A stretch of DNA of 64,000 bases from Roseovarius pacificus (GTDB lineage Bacteria; Pseudomonadota; Alphaproteobacteria; Rhodobacterales; Rhodobacteraceae), in NCBI RefSeq assembly GCF_900142665.1, contig NZ_FRBR01000001.1, positions 620,001 through 684,000 on the forward strand, read 5' to 3'. The translations under genes and the position numbers were made by a program. Positions 16,430-26,249 of this stretch are shown here, piece after piece. The notes beneath the pieces were generated by a model that saw only the letters and a program-made list of their open reading frames with translations, was not told where the DNA came from and did not search any database. Position 1 is the stretch's first letter. Each line of letters opens with the position of its first letter.

Positions 16430-17116
16430 CTATGCCAAGAGGCGGTACCCGCCTGTTTCCGTCACTAAAAGACGTGCATTCGACGGATCGGGTTCGATTT
16501 TCTGGCGCAGACGGTAGATATGGGTCTCCAGCGTATGCGTCGTCACCCCTGCATTATAACCCCAGACCTCGTGCAGCAGCACGTCGCGCGCAACGACGCC
16601 CTCGGGGGAACGATACAGGAATTTCAGGATGTTGGTTTCCTTCTCGGTCAGACGAATCTTGCGGTCGTCCTCGTCGATCAGCATCTTCATCGCCGGTTTG
16701 AAGGTATACGGCCCCAACTGGAACACCGCGTCCTCGGATTGTTCATGCTGGCGCAGCTGGGCCCGGATTCGCGCCAGGAGCACCGGAAACTTGAACGGCT
16801 TGGTCACGTAATCGTTGGCCCCGGCATCGAGGCCCAGAATGGTGTCGGCATCGCCATCATGGCCGGTCAGCATCATGATCGGCGCCTTGACCCCCTGCTT
16901 GCGCATCAACCGGCACAGTTCGCGGCCATCGGTGTCGGGCAGGCCGACATCCAGAATCACCAGATCGTAGAGTCCGTCGCGCGCCTTGGTCATCGCCTCG
17001 GCCCCGTTGGCGGCCTCGAACACGTCGAAATCCTCGGTGATCACAAGCTGCTCGCTCAGCGCCTCGCGCAGGTCGTCATCGTCATCGACCAGAAGAATTT
17101 TCTTGAGCTGTCCCAT
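16430..17116 (-). CDS. cenR: Response regulator, OmpR/PhoB family (CenR-like)
   Basis: 228-residue two-component response regulator. The receiver domain has the acidic cluster VDDDDD at 10-15, phosphoacceptor D56 in VILDVGLPD, T84 and K106. The winged-helix effector domain ends in THTLETHIYRLRQKIE and LLVTETGGYRLL. It closely matches CenR, an envelope and division regulator that is essential in Caulobacter and Rhodobacter sphaeroides, as far as I recall those sequences. No partner histidine kinase is in the window. It is divergent from ribA, with a perfect palindrome between them. Confidence 0.8.
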   Translation of the reverse strand: MGQLKKILLVDDDDDLREALSEQLVITEDFDVFEAANGAEAMTKARDGLYDLVILDVGLPDTDGRELCRLMRKQGVKAPIMMLTGHDGDADTILGLDAGANDYVTKPFKFPVLLARIRAQLRQHEQSEDAVFQLGPYTFKPAMKMLIDEDDRKIRLTEKETNILKFLYRSPEGVVARDVLLHEVWGYNAGVTTHTLETHIYRLRQKIEPDPSNARLLVTETGGYRLLA

Positions 17117-17249
17117 GCAAATGGCTCCTCGTACTGGATGCCGGAAAGATGTGGCAGCCAGGGCGATTGCACAAGATATGCAACAGCGGCCTCACAGCGA
17201 CGTGTTGAATCGGGGGCGTATATTTCAATTCCCTGCAAAAGGGGCTAGA

Positions 17250-17264
17250 TGTTACACAGTAACA
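17250..17264. promoter_or_regulatory. Perfect palindrome between cenR and ribA
   Basis: TGTTACACAGTAACA is an exact inverted repeat of six-base arms around ACA. It lies 27 bp before the ribA start and about 135 bp before cenR, in the expected place for an operator of ribA or of both genes. The binding protein is unknown. Confidence 0.5.
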
Positions 17265-17291
17265 ACGAAGACACCCCAAGGACACCGCACC

Positions 17292-18383
17292 ATGAGCCTT
17301 GCCCCGGACCTGACAGAAACGCTTGCACGCGCCCGCGCCGATCTGCGTATGGGCGTGCCCGTCGTGCTCGAGTCCGCGGACGGCGCGGCACTGGTGCTGG
17401 CCGCCGAAACGCTGGATGCGCAACGCCTGGCGGACCTGCGCGCGCTTGGCGGGCGGCCCATGCTGGCGATCACCGCGCGCCGCGCCGAAACGCTCAAGGC
17501 CCGCGCCTATGACGGCGACGTGGCGCGCATCCTCCTGCCGCCGGATGCCAGCCTGCCCTGGGTTCTGGGCGTGGCCGATCCCGCCGACGATCTGAAAACC
17601 CCGATGAAAGGCCCCCTGATGGCCGAACGCGGCGGCGATGCCGCGCTGCACCGCCTTGCCCTGTCGCTGGTCAAATCGGCCCGCCTCCTGCCCGCCGCGC
17701 TGGTACTGGACCTCTCCGACCCCGACAGCTTTGCCGCCAGCCACAGCCTGACGCGCGTGCCCGCCACGCCCGCCGCCGCGATGATATCGGAAACCAGCCC
17801 CCTGCACCCGGTGGTCAGCGCCCGCCTGCCCTTGCAGGTGTCCGAGGCCGGACGGCTGCACATTTTCCGCCCCGAGGACGGCGGCGAGGAACATTACGCC
17901 ATCGAAATCGGCCAGCCGCCGCGCGACAAGCCGGTTCTGGCGCGCCTGCATTCGGCCTGTTTCACCGGCGACCTGATGGGCAGCCTGAAATGCGATTGCG
18001 GCCCGCAACTGCGCGGCGCGCTGGCGCAAATGGGGGCCGAAGGCGCGGGCGTGCTGCTCTATCTCAACCAGGAAGGGCGCGGCATCGGCCTCGCCAACAA
18101 GATGCGCGCCTATTCCCTTCAGGATCAGGGGTTCGACACGGTCGAGGCCAACCACCGCCTGGGGTTCGAGGATGACGAGCGCGATTTTCGCATCGGGGCG
18201 GAAATCCTCAAGCGCATGGGCTTTTCCTCGGTGCGGCTGCTGACCAACAACCCCGGCAAGATCGCCAAGATGGAAGAATGCGGCGTCAGCGTGACCGAAC
18301 GCGTGCCCCTGAAAGTGGGCGAAAACGCCCATAACCGCGCCTACCTCGCCACCAAGGCCGCCAAGTCGGGCCATCTTCTCTGA
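17292..18383 (+). CDS. ribA: GTP cyclohydrolase II (riboflavin synthesis)
   Basis: First committed enzyme of riboflavin synthesis, opening GTP to a diaminopyrimidine. It has 363 residues, longer than the roughly 200-residue E. coli RibA. About 160 N-terminal residues resemble a degenerate dihydroxybutanone-phosphate-synthase-like domain without its catalytic motif. The C-terminal catalytic part holds zinc ligands C223, C234 and C236 (SACFTGDLMGSLKCDCG) and LNQEGRGIGL at 258-267. The chosen ATG at 17292 begins MSLAPDLTE; a longer frame would cross the cenR promoter area. Confidence 0.92.
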   Translation: MSLAPDLTETLARARADLRMGVPVVLESADGAALVLAAETLDAQRLADLRALGGRPMLAITARRAETLKARAYDGDVARILLPPDASLPWVLGVADPADDLKTPMKGPLMAERGGDAALHRLALSLVKSARLLPAALVLDLSDPDSFAASHSLTRVPATPAAAMISETSPLHPVVSARLPLQVSEAGRLHIFRPEDGGEEHYAIEIGQPPRDKPVLARLHSACFTGDLMGSLKCDCGPQLRGALAQMGAEGAGVLLYLNQEGRGIGLANKMRAYSLQDQGFDTVEANHRLGFEDDERDFRIGAEILKRMGFSSVRLLTNNPGKIAKMEECGVSVTERVPLKVGENAHNRAYLATKAAKSGHLL

Positions 18384-18385
18384 CC

Positions 18386-18430
18386 GAAATCCTGAAAAGA
18401 TTTCGAACCGCTTTCTTTTCAAGAAAGCGG
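18386..18430. terminator. Two tandem hairpins after ribA
   Basis: GAAATC, seven bases, GATTTC (18386-18404) is followed by a perfect 10-bp stem CCGCTTTCTT, TTC loop, AAGAAAGCGG (18408-18430). There is no clear T-run. They lie between the convergent ends of ribA and the broken small gene and could act as a bidirectional terminator or RNA-protecting structure. Confidence 0.5.
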
Positions 18431-18666
18431 CACCGGCCCCGACAGCCACCGCACGGGCGCACGGTTGCAGAAAATCACGATCTGCCCCGAGTTCTCCGCC
18501 ACCTGAACCCCCCGTCGATGGATTTCACGCAGGAACAGTTCCATCCCCACAAAACGCTCCACATCCCGCGCCTTGCGCCGGATCACCCCCCCTGCTGCAC
18601 CGCCTTGGACGCAAACAGATCGTTGAGCCATATTTCGGGCGAAAGAGGAGAATTCCGGTTCTGCAT
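18419..18666 (-). pseudogene. Small conserved-looking gene broken by a frameshift in a G7 run
   Basis: Read from the ATG at 18666 the frame gives MQNRNSPLSPEIWLNDLF and ASKAVQQGG, then hits TGA (18585-18583) immediately after a run of seven G (18592-18586). One extra base at the run would continue into VIRRKARDVERFVGMELF, LREIHRRGVQVAENSGQIV and IFCNRAPVRWL, ending at 18419, about 82 residues in all. Both halves look like real protein and resemble a small Rhodobacteraceae family of unknown function that I only vaguely recall. A short unrelated N-terminus (start 18631) could also be read in the second frame. Possible causes are true decay, phase variation or a sequencing error. Confidence 0.6.
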
Positions 18667-18691
18667 GGGACGCAGACTGGCGCAGGTATGG

Positions 18692-18706
18692 TTAAAATCA
18701 CGTTAA
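18692..18706. promoter_or_regulatory. CtrA-type box
   Basis: TTAA, seven bases, TTAA, a perfect match to the CtrA consensus spacing, lies 26 bp before the ATG of the frameshifted small gene. CtrA is the cell-cycle and motility regulator of Alphaproteobacteria. A single site could be chance, but the location in a promoter supports it. Confidence 0.4.
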
Positions 18707-18721
18707 ACGAGGCCCCCGTAG

Positions 18722-18787
18722 GGTGCGCATTCACTGCGCACCATGCCCGAAACACCCCGCGCAAACGATGCGCATTCACTGCGCACC
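18722..18787. repeat. Duplicated palindrome
   Basis: TGCGCATTCACTGCGCACC occurs at 18724-18742 and again at 18769-18787. The first copy extends to GGTGCGCA, TTCAC, TGCGCACC, a perfect 8-bp stem. The pair lies 13 bp beyond the uvrB stop codon, so it may protect or end the uvrB transcript. The form resembles REP-type dispersed palindromes. Confidence 0.6.
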
Positions 18788-18799
18788 CTCCCCTTTGCT

Positions 18800-20998
<2,199 letters not shown>

Positions 20999-21146
20999 AT
21001 CTGGGGCGGTCCTCGTGGTTCCGCCCCACATTTGTTCTCTTTTCGTCCCGGATCAAGGGGCAATCCCCGAACGCGCCGGAAATGCCGCCCCGTCGCCTGC
21101 CCGGCTCAGCGGTGCAACCGGGGCGCGGCCATCCGGTGCCCCTGGC

Positions 21147-21746
21147 TCAGTTCGACGCCCCGGTCACGCTCAGCCCCAGCACCCGCCAGCTTTGCATGCC
21201 CCCGCGATAGTAATGAATCCTGTCGGCGGGATATCCCACCTCGATCATGTTGCGGATTGCTGTGGGGCTTTGCCCGCACCAAAGCCCGTTGCAGAACAGG
21301 GCGACGGGCCGCGCCTCGTCGCAGACCCAGCCCTCAAAGTCGATTTCGCAGCCCAATTCGCCCAGACGATCCACCACCTGCGTATAGGGGATGTTGACCG
21401 CGCCGGGGATGGTGCCGCCCGCAAACCACTCCGGCGTGCGGCTGTCCACCACCACGGCCTCCTCGTCGGCCAGCATCTCCAGCAATTCCACCTCGCCAAT
21501 CGTGGTCACGCCCGGTGCGGGTGTCATCGGCTGGATGCAGAACGGCGGACAGGCCCGCGAGGTGCGCGCCCATTCGCCGGTGATCTCATGCGCATTGTCC
21601 TGAATGCGCGAAATTTCGACCGGCCCCGAGGGCGTCTGAACCGTGACCGAGGGGATATAGGGCCGGATATTGACCGGCTTCTGCTCCTGCGCCGCCACCG
21701 GCATCGCCAACAGGCCCAGCATGGCCGAAATGATCGTGAAACGCAT
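21147..21746 (-). CDS. Secreted rhodanese-like domain protein
   Basis: 199 residues with a Sec signal peptide (about 1-19, cleavage after AAA/QEQ region), so periplasmic. A rhodanese fold spans about 80-190, with VVVDSRTPEWFAGGTIPGAVNIPY as the first half and an active-site loop LFCNGLWCGQSP. The loop has two cysteines four residues apart and is not the canonical six-residue C-x4-R loop, so its sulfur-transfer chemistry is uncertain. Another cysteine pair (CPPFC) sits in the N-terminal extension. Neighbouring genes suggest respiratory or stress metabolism, but the substrate is unknown. Confidence 0.82.
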   Translation of the reverse strand: MRFTIISAMLGLLAMPVAAQEQKPVNIRPYIPSVTVQTPSGPVEISRIQDNAHEITGEWARTSRACPPFCIQPMTPAPGVTTIGEVELLEMLADEEAVVVDSRTPEWFAGGTIPGAVNIPYTQVVDRLGELGCEIDFEGWVCDEARPVALFCNGLWCGQSPTAIRNMIEVGYPADRIHYYRGGMQSWRVLGLSVTGASN

Positions 21747-21848
21747 CGAAACTCCTCCCTCTCGTGAACACGGATCAGATCAGCACGAAACGCCCGCCCC
21801 CGCAAGGGACGGGCCCTGTGGCACCCTGACCGCCAATCGCCCGCGGTC

Positions 21849-22256
21849 TCAGCGGATCACATGCACCGCACAGCCCGCATGCCGCACCACCTGCGTCGCG
21901 GTACTGCCCAACAGCAAATCCTGCATGCCGGGCCGGTGGCTGGCGATCACGATACAATCCACGCCGTTCTTTTCGGCGTAATCCAGAATGGTGCGGCCCG
22001 AATGCCCGTCGATCACCTCGGCCACACCGTTGGGCAGGGCCGACGCCATTTCACTCAGTTCAGCCTCGATGGCCTGCCGGCTTTCCACCAGGTAATTCTC
22101 GGGCACATAGGAAATGGCATAGCCCGGAATCTGCTCCATGACATGCAGCACGGTCACCTTGCCACCGTCGCCGGCCAGAATACGCGCCACATTTATCGCG
22201 CCCGCCGAATCGCGGTCTTCCTCAAAGGAAACAGGGACGAGAACATTCTTGTACAT
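21849..22256 (-). CDS. Universal stress protein (UspA family), FNR-type promoter
   Basis: 135-residue Usp domain starting MYKNVLVPVSFEEDR. The nucleotide-binding region is recognisable (IVIASHRPGMQDLLLGSTATQVV), with GSTA replacing the classical G-S-V/T. The ATG has a GGAGG ribosome-binding site. Upstream frame extension to 22379 would run through the promoter and is rejected. An FNR-type box at a class II position predicts induction under oxygen limitation. Confidence 0.9.
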   Translation of the reverse strand: MYKNVLVPVSFEEDRDSAGAINVARILAGDGGKVTVLHVMEQIPGYAISYVPENYLVESRQAIEAELSEMASALPNGVAEVIDGHSGRTILDYAEKNGVDCIVIASHRPGMQDLLLGSTATQVVRHAGCAVHVIR

Positions 22257-22282
22257 AAGGGCCTCCAATTGCAGTTCATGAC

Positions 22283-22324
22283 AGTATGGCACGGCATGTG
22301 CCGGGAAACATTGACGCAGGTCAG
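22283..22324 (-). promoter_or_regulatory. FNR/Crp-type promoter of stress-protein gene
   Basis: TTGACGCAGGTCAG at 22311-22324 matches TTGAY-N4-RTCAA except for the last base. Its centre is 41.5 bp before 22276, and CATACT at 22288-22283 falls exactly at -12 to -7 from that base. A 20-nt leader with GGAGG then precedes the ATG at 22256. The box lies just beyond the DUF5665 stop codon. Confidence 0.62.
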
Positions 22325-22327
22325 ATG

Positions 22328-22639
22328 CTAAGGCAATTCCGTCGCTTCCTCGATCTGGCGTTTGATCTCGGCGCCCCATTCCCCGATCACCGGAAGAAGT
22401 TCGACCTGGCTCAGCCCCCAGACCACGATCGACAGGATCATCGACGCTCCCAGCAGCGTGCCCAGCGCAAAGGCCGCGCCGCGCGCGAAATTGAACAGCA
22501 ACAGCCGCGGGATCGAGTTGTGAATCCGCACGAAACGGTGCTTGTTCAGCCGCGCCACCTCGGCGCGCAGCGCTTCGAGCTCGTCGGCCAGCGCGCGCTC
22601 GCCGCTCTCGTTCCCCTTGTCCATGTCACCCCGGCTCAT
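22328..22639 (-). CDS. DUF5665 membrane-associated protein
   Basis: 103-residue protein of unknown function. An N-terminal helical, charged part (LADELEALRAEVARLNKHRFVRIHNS) probably forms a short coiled coil. It is followed by a hydrophobic segment (about 52-80, ARGAAFALGTLLGASMILSIVVWGLS) and an amphipathic tail. This layout matches DUF5665 proteins. The ATG directly follows the stop of the ABM-domain gene with no gap, so the two are co-transcribed. Confidence 0.8.
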   Translation of the reverse strand: MSRGDMDKGNESGERALADELEALRAEVARLNKHRFVRIHNSIPRLLLFNFARGAAFALGTLLGASMILSIVVWGLSQVELLPVIGEWGAEIKRQIEEATELP

Positions 22640-22960
22640 TCAGTCGAAAGTTCCGGCGACCTCGTACATCACCGGCTCGAATCCCTTGCACAGTTCGTTG
22701 ATCCGGCGATTGCGCTTGCGCATTTCCTGGCTGCGCAGCATCGCCTGAAAATCCTCGCGCCGCTTCCACTGGGAATAATTGGCGATCCGGGTCTGCGCAT
22801 CGTTCACATGCAGCCCCGCCGCGATGAAGCCGGGCTGTTTCGAAATGAACTCCTCATAGGCGCTGGTCAACTCGTCCAGAAGGTCCTGACAGGTGCCGGG
22901 CGTCATCTCGAAGGTGGTGATCACGGTCTGATAGCTGTTGTCGGTACGGATCAAAGGCAT
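22640..22960 (-). CDS. Antibiotic biosynthesis monooxygenase (ABM) domain protein
   Basis: 106-residue single ABM-fold protein (dimeric ferredoxin-like barrel). The pattern FEMTPGTCQDLLDELTSAYEEFISKQPGFIAAGLHVN, ANYSQWKRREDFQAML is typical of the family, which includes quinone- and haem-modifying monooxygenases as well as many proteins of unknown role. No cofactor is needed in known members. It forms a two-gene unit with the DUF5665 gene. Confidence 0.85.
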   Translation of the reverse strand: MPLIRTDNSYQTVITTFEMTPGTCQDLLDELTSAYEEFISKQPGFIAAGLHVNDAQTRIANYSQWKRREDFQAMLRSQEMRKRNRRINELCKGFEPVMYEVAGTFD

Positions 22961-23036
22961 GGCGGAACTCCTTTTACACGCTTCAGCCTAACATCCTTGC
23001 GTCACAGCGCAAATTCTAACCGCGCCCGATCAGAAA

Positions 23037-23051
23037 TTAACCGCCGGTTTA
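23037..23051. promoter_or_regulatory. CtrA-like box
   Basis: TTAACCGCCGGTTTA has TTAA, seven bases and TTTA, one base from the CtrA consensus. It lies 54 bp before the start of the barrel-like secreted protein and could drive it. Evidence is weak. Confidence 0.3.
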
Positions 23052-23104
23052 CCAAGACTAAGGATAACTGAATCCCGTGTGGGGGCCGTCTGACCGGAGG
23101 GCCG

Positions 23105-23764
23105 ATGCGGCGCGTTCTGCTCCTGATATGCCTGTGCGGTCTGCTGGCCGCCCTGCCTGCGCGCATGGCGCAGGCCGGCCCCTGGCCGCGCGGCAAGGGC
23201 GACACCTTCCTGTCATTTTCATGGGAACGCGACATCCTGCACGACCGGGGATACGCAACCCTCTACGGCGAATATGGCCTGTCCGACCGGCTGACGCTCG
23301 GCGTCGATATCGGCGCAGACCCGGGCGGGCTCGACAAGGCCATCGCCTTCGCCCGCATCCCCTTCGCTCAGGCCCCCGGAGGCATGCGCCTCGCGCTGGA
23401 ACTCGGCTCGGGCGTTCAGGACTCGCGCCCGGTGCTGCGCCCCGCCATGTCCTTCGGGCGCGGGATCGACATCGCCGGACGCTCCGGCTGGCTGGTGCTC
23501 GATATCCGCGCAACCGTCTTTCAGGACAGGTTCGACACCGCATGGGAAAGCGACCTGACACTCGGCCTCGACACCACAGCGCGCATCAAAACCATCCTGC
23601 AACTTCAGGCCGGACAACCGCTACAGGGCGATGCCTATCTCAAGCTCGCCCCGTCCTGGGTGATACAGGGCCCGCCTGGTCGCCACATCGAAATCGGCGT
23701 GGTGACCGGGCTGAAGAACAGCCGGGCACTGGCGGCGAAAATCGCGCTCTGGCACGACTTCTGA
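23105..23764 (+). CDS. Secreted protein, probable outer-membrane beta-barrel
   Basis: 219 residues with a clear signal peptide (about 1-24, LLLICLCGLLAALPARMAQA). The mature part alternates polar and hydrophobic residues in strand-like segments (TFLSFSWERDI, RLTLGVDIGADPGG, SDLTLGLDTTARIKTILQLQ) and ends in KIALWHDF, an aromatic C-terminus like outer-membrane barrel proteins. No family was recognised. A strong GGAGG lies seven bases before the ATG. It is convergent with the large beta-helix gene and separated by 23 bp. Confidence 0.7.
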   Translation: MRRVLLLICLCGLLAALPARMAQAGPWPRGKGDTFLSFSWERDILHDRGYATLYGEYGLSDRLTLGVDIGADPGGLDKAIAFARIPFAQAPGGMRLALELGSGVQDSRPVLRPAMSFGRGIDIAGRSGWLVLDIRATVFQDRFDTAWESDLTLGLDTTARIKTILQLQAGQPLQGDAYLKLAPSWVIQGPPGRHIEIGVVTGLKNSRALAAKIALWHDF

Positions 23765-23787
23765 ACGCCGCCAGCCCCGCCGCCCGG

Positions 23788-26082
23788 TCACATCGGGTCG
23801 TCGATCCGCACCGTGATCCGCACCGTCCCCTGCACATCCTCGCTCCAGCGCAGCACCACCTGATCGTTCTCCGGCCCCTGCTTGCCCTGGTAATACGGCG
23901 TACCATAGTAAACCGCGCCACTGTCATCGCGCAGCGGCCCCGCGGCCACCACCGCATCCACCCCCTGCGCCCAGGCATCGAACGGCAGGCGCGGTCCGGC
24001 ATCTATGGTCCAGGCCTGCGCCGGGCTGGCCTCGGTATGTTCGATCATGATCGGACTGGCCACCCTGCGGTTCACGTTCTTGAACATGTTGTCGCGGAAG
24101 GTGACATTGGAGAACCGGTTGAAATCCAGCGCCGCGAAACTGGTGTCGATCCCCTCGACCCGGTCGACCGGATCGCCGATGATGCGGAACGAATTGCCCG
24201 TCATCGTCAGCCCGTTCAGGAAATGCCCCGCCCCGTGCGGCTTGACCACGAAGAAATTGAACCATCGCGCCACATGGCTGGCCAGAAAGGTGTTGTCGGT
24301 CACGATCAACTGGCTGAACGAAAACTCGTTCGCGAACTCCGGCGCCTGATCGTGCTCGTTCGACCACTCGATGAAACTGTTGTCCACATAGTTGCCGTTG
24401 ATCGTGCCCCGGTTATTGGTACGCGTCAGAACCAGCCCCGCCATGCGCGGCGAATTCTGCAACGTATCGCCCTGGAACCAGTGATTGCCGGTCACGATCG
24501 TGCTGGAGCCTCCGATCACCGCGAAATGCCGGAAATGCACCGCCCGGTTGTTGCGCAGCTTGACGTCGTTGGCATTGGTGTTGATCGCGATGGACTGCCG
24601 GTCCACGGCGGCCAGCGGGCTTTCGTTGGACAGGAACTGGCAGCGGTCGATCAACATCCCCTGACAGCCCTCGCCATGGCTGGTGATGCCGCGATCCTTC
24701 GGCCTCGTGATGAAACAATCCCGCAGCGCAAAGCCGCTGCCGGTCGGCGGCAACAGGATGCCGCTGCATTCACCGCCGCACTGGAACTCGATATCCGACA
24801 GGGTAAAGCGCCCCAGATCCTCGAACCCGCTGAAATCGAGGATGTATTTGAACCGCCGGAAGGTGAACAGCTGCGAGCCGTCCGCATCGTAGAGCGGCGC
24901 GCTCAACTCCACGCTTTGCGCCGCAATGTTCTTCGCGCGCACGTAAACCTCGCGCCCCACGCCATTGCCTTCCACCAGCGCGCCCACCGGCACGTTGGCC
25001 ACATTCACCACCCCGGTCAGCCGCTTGGGATCGTTGGGCGAATAGCTCGCTTGCGAGGTCGCCACCTCGGTCTCCCAGGCCGGGCCGGAATAGATCGAAA
25101 ACTGCCCGTTGCGGATCACCCGCCGCTGGTTGAAATAGGTCCGGTTGGCCAGCGCCGCCTGCATGTCGATGGGCGCGCGCACCCCGATGAGCCGCCCCCC
25201 CAGATCGAGCGAGTCATGCCCTGCCGTGTTCAGCAGCGCCTGAAACGCCTTTTTGAAGGCCAGTTCCTCGTCATCGCCGAACGCGTCGATATAGGCGGGC
25301 AGGTCGAAATTCTTCGTCAGGCCAAGGATCTTGTCCTCGGGCATCGCAACCGACCCTTCGAATCGCACCCGGTTCTGAAAGGTCACGCTGTCGGCAAGGT
25401 AATAGGTACCCTGCGGCACCAGCACCTCGCGCCCGTTCGCCGCCGCATCGGCCCGCTCGAAGGCGGCGGAATCGTCGCTCACACCATCGCCCAGCGCACC
25501 GTAGTCGCGCACGTCCACCACGCTCAGCATATCGCGCAGGAACACATGGGTGACATCCTCGATCGCGATGTCGTCGATGCGCACCACGCCGCCGCTCGGG
25601 CCGGTCAGGTCCAGCCCGAAATGCCCATAGAGCGCCTCGCTCCCCCACACCATATCGACCCCGGTGCGCGCGCCGGTGCCGACAATCGCGCTCACCTCGA
25701 CCACCTCGCCATAGCTGGTCAGGCTCACCGCCGGGCCCGCCTCGCTCAGCCCGCCGACATGCGCCCCGCCCGCGCCCCCGGCCCAGCCCGCGATGCGCAC
25801 CGATGGCAGATTGCCCGCCACCGCCTTCACCCGCGCGCTGATCCGCAGGTAACAGCCCGGCAACAGCGGCGTTTCCCCCATATAGCGCAGCTTTTGCACC
25901 GTATCGGCCTTCTGGAGTTCCAGCGCCCCGCCAAAATCCTGATCCGCCGGGACAAAGGCCGCATTGACCGCGTTGTCATAGGTATCCGCGCCGGGCGTTC
26001 CGTTCCCGCTCGACCACACATCCAGCCCGCCCGCAAATTCGGGCGGCATGAAAACGACCCCGTCGGTGATTGCCTTGTTCAT
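23788..26082 (-). CDS. Large right-handed beta-helix protein (pectate-lyase-like)
   Basis: 764-residue protein with no signal peptide. The N-terminal 200 residues form a carbohydrate-binding-like or beta-sandwich region. Then VVDVRDYGALGDGVSDDSAAFERA marks the start of a pectate-lyase/GH28-like beta-helix, followed by many short repeats with N-x-F or N-x-V turns (VTGNHWFQGD, VTDNTFLASH, MTGNSFRI, FRDNMFKN). The start chosen, MNKAITDGVVF, has an AAGGGAAG site. Similar proteins occur in Rhodobacteraceae, but whether it is an exopolysaccharide enzyme or a spike-like structural protein cannot be decided. No phage genes surround it. Confidence 0.72.
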   Translation of the reverse strand: MNKAITDGVVFMPPEFAGGLDVWSSGNGTPGADTYDNAVNAAFVPADQDFGGALELQKADTVQKLRYMGETPLLPGCYLRISARVKAVAGNLPSVRIAGWAGGAGGAHVGGLSEAGPAVSLTSYGEVVEVSAIVGTGARTGVDMVWGSEALYGHFGLDLTGPSGGVVRIDDIAIEDVTHVFLRDMLSVVDVRDYGALGDGVSDDSAAFERADAAANGREVLVPQGTYYLADSVTFQNRVRFEGSVAMPEDKILGLTKNFDLPAYIDAFGDDEELAFKKAFQALLNTAGHDSLDLGGRLIGVRAPIDMQAALANRTYFNQRRVIRNGQFSIYSGPAWETEVATSQASYSPNDPKRLTGVVNVANVPVGALVEGNGVGREVYVRAKNIAAQSVELSAPLYDADGSQLFTFRRFKYILDFSGFEDLGRFTLSDIEFQCGGECSGILLPPTGSGFALRDCFITRPKDRGITSHGEGCQGMLIDRCQFLSNESPLAAVDRQSIAINTNANDVKLRNNRAVHFRHFAVIGGSSTIVTGNHWFQGDTLQNSPRMAGLVLTRTNNRGTINGNYVDNSFIEWSNEHDQAPEFANEFSFSQLIVTDNTFLASHVARWFNFFVVKPHGAGHFLNGLTMTGNSFRIIGDPVDRVEGIDTSFAALDFNRFSNVTFRDNMFKNVNRRVASPIMIEHTEASPAQAWTIDAGPRLPFDAWAQGVDAVVAAGPLRDDSGAVYYGTPYYQGKQGPENDQVVLRWSEDVQGTVRITVRIDDPM

Positions 26083-26249
26083 GAGACTTCCCTTTCCGCA
26101 TCCCGGCCCCACGCGGCCCGGATGTCATACGTATCTGCACGACAGGCACGGCCCGCCGCCGCACCCGATACGCAAGGGAGGTATCAACAAGGAATTAACA
26201 GGCCCCGACACCACCGTGACGGTGCCCTGTTCTCAGGAACGAAGACGGA

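Noticed and set aside
26187..26210. TTAAC half-site near the start of the beta-helix gene as a CtrA box
   Set aside because: The second half with correct spacing is missing, so this is likely chance.
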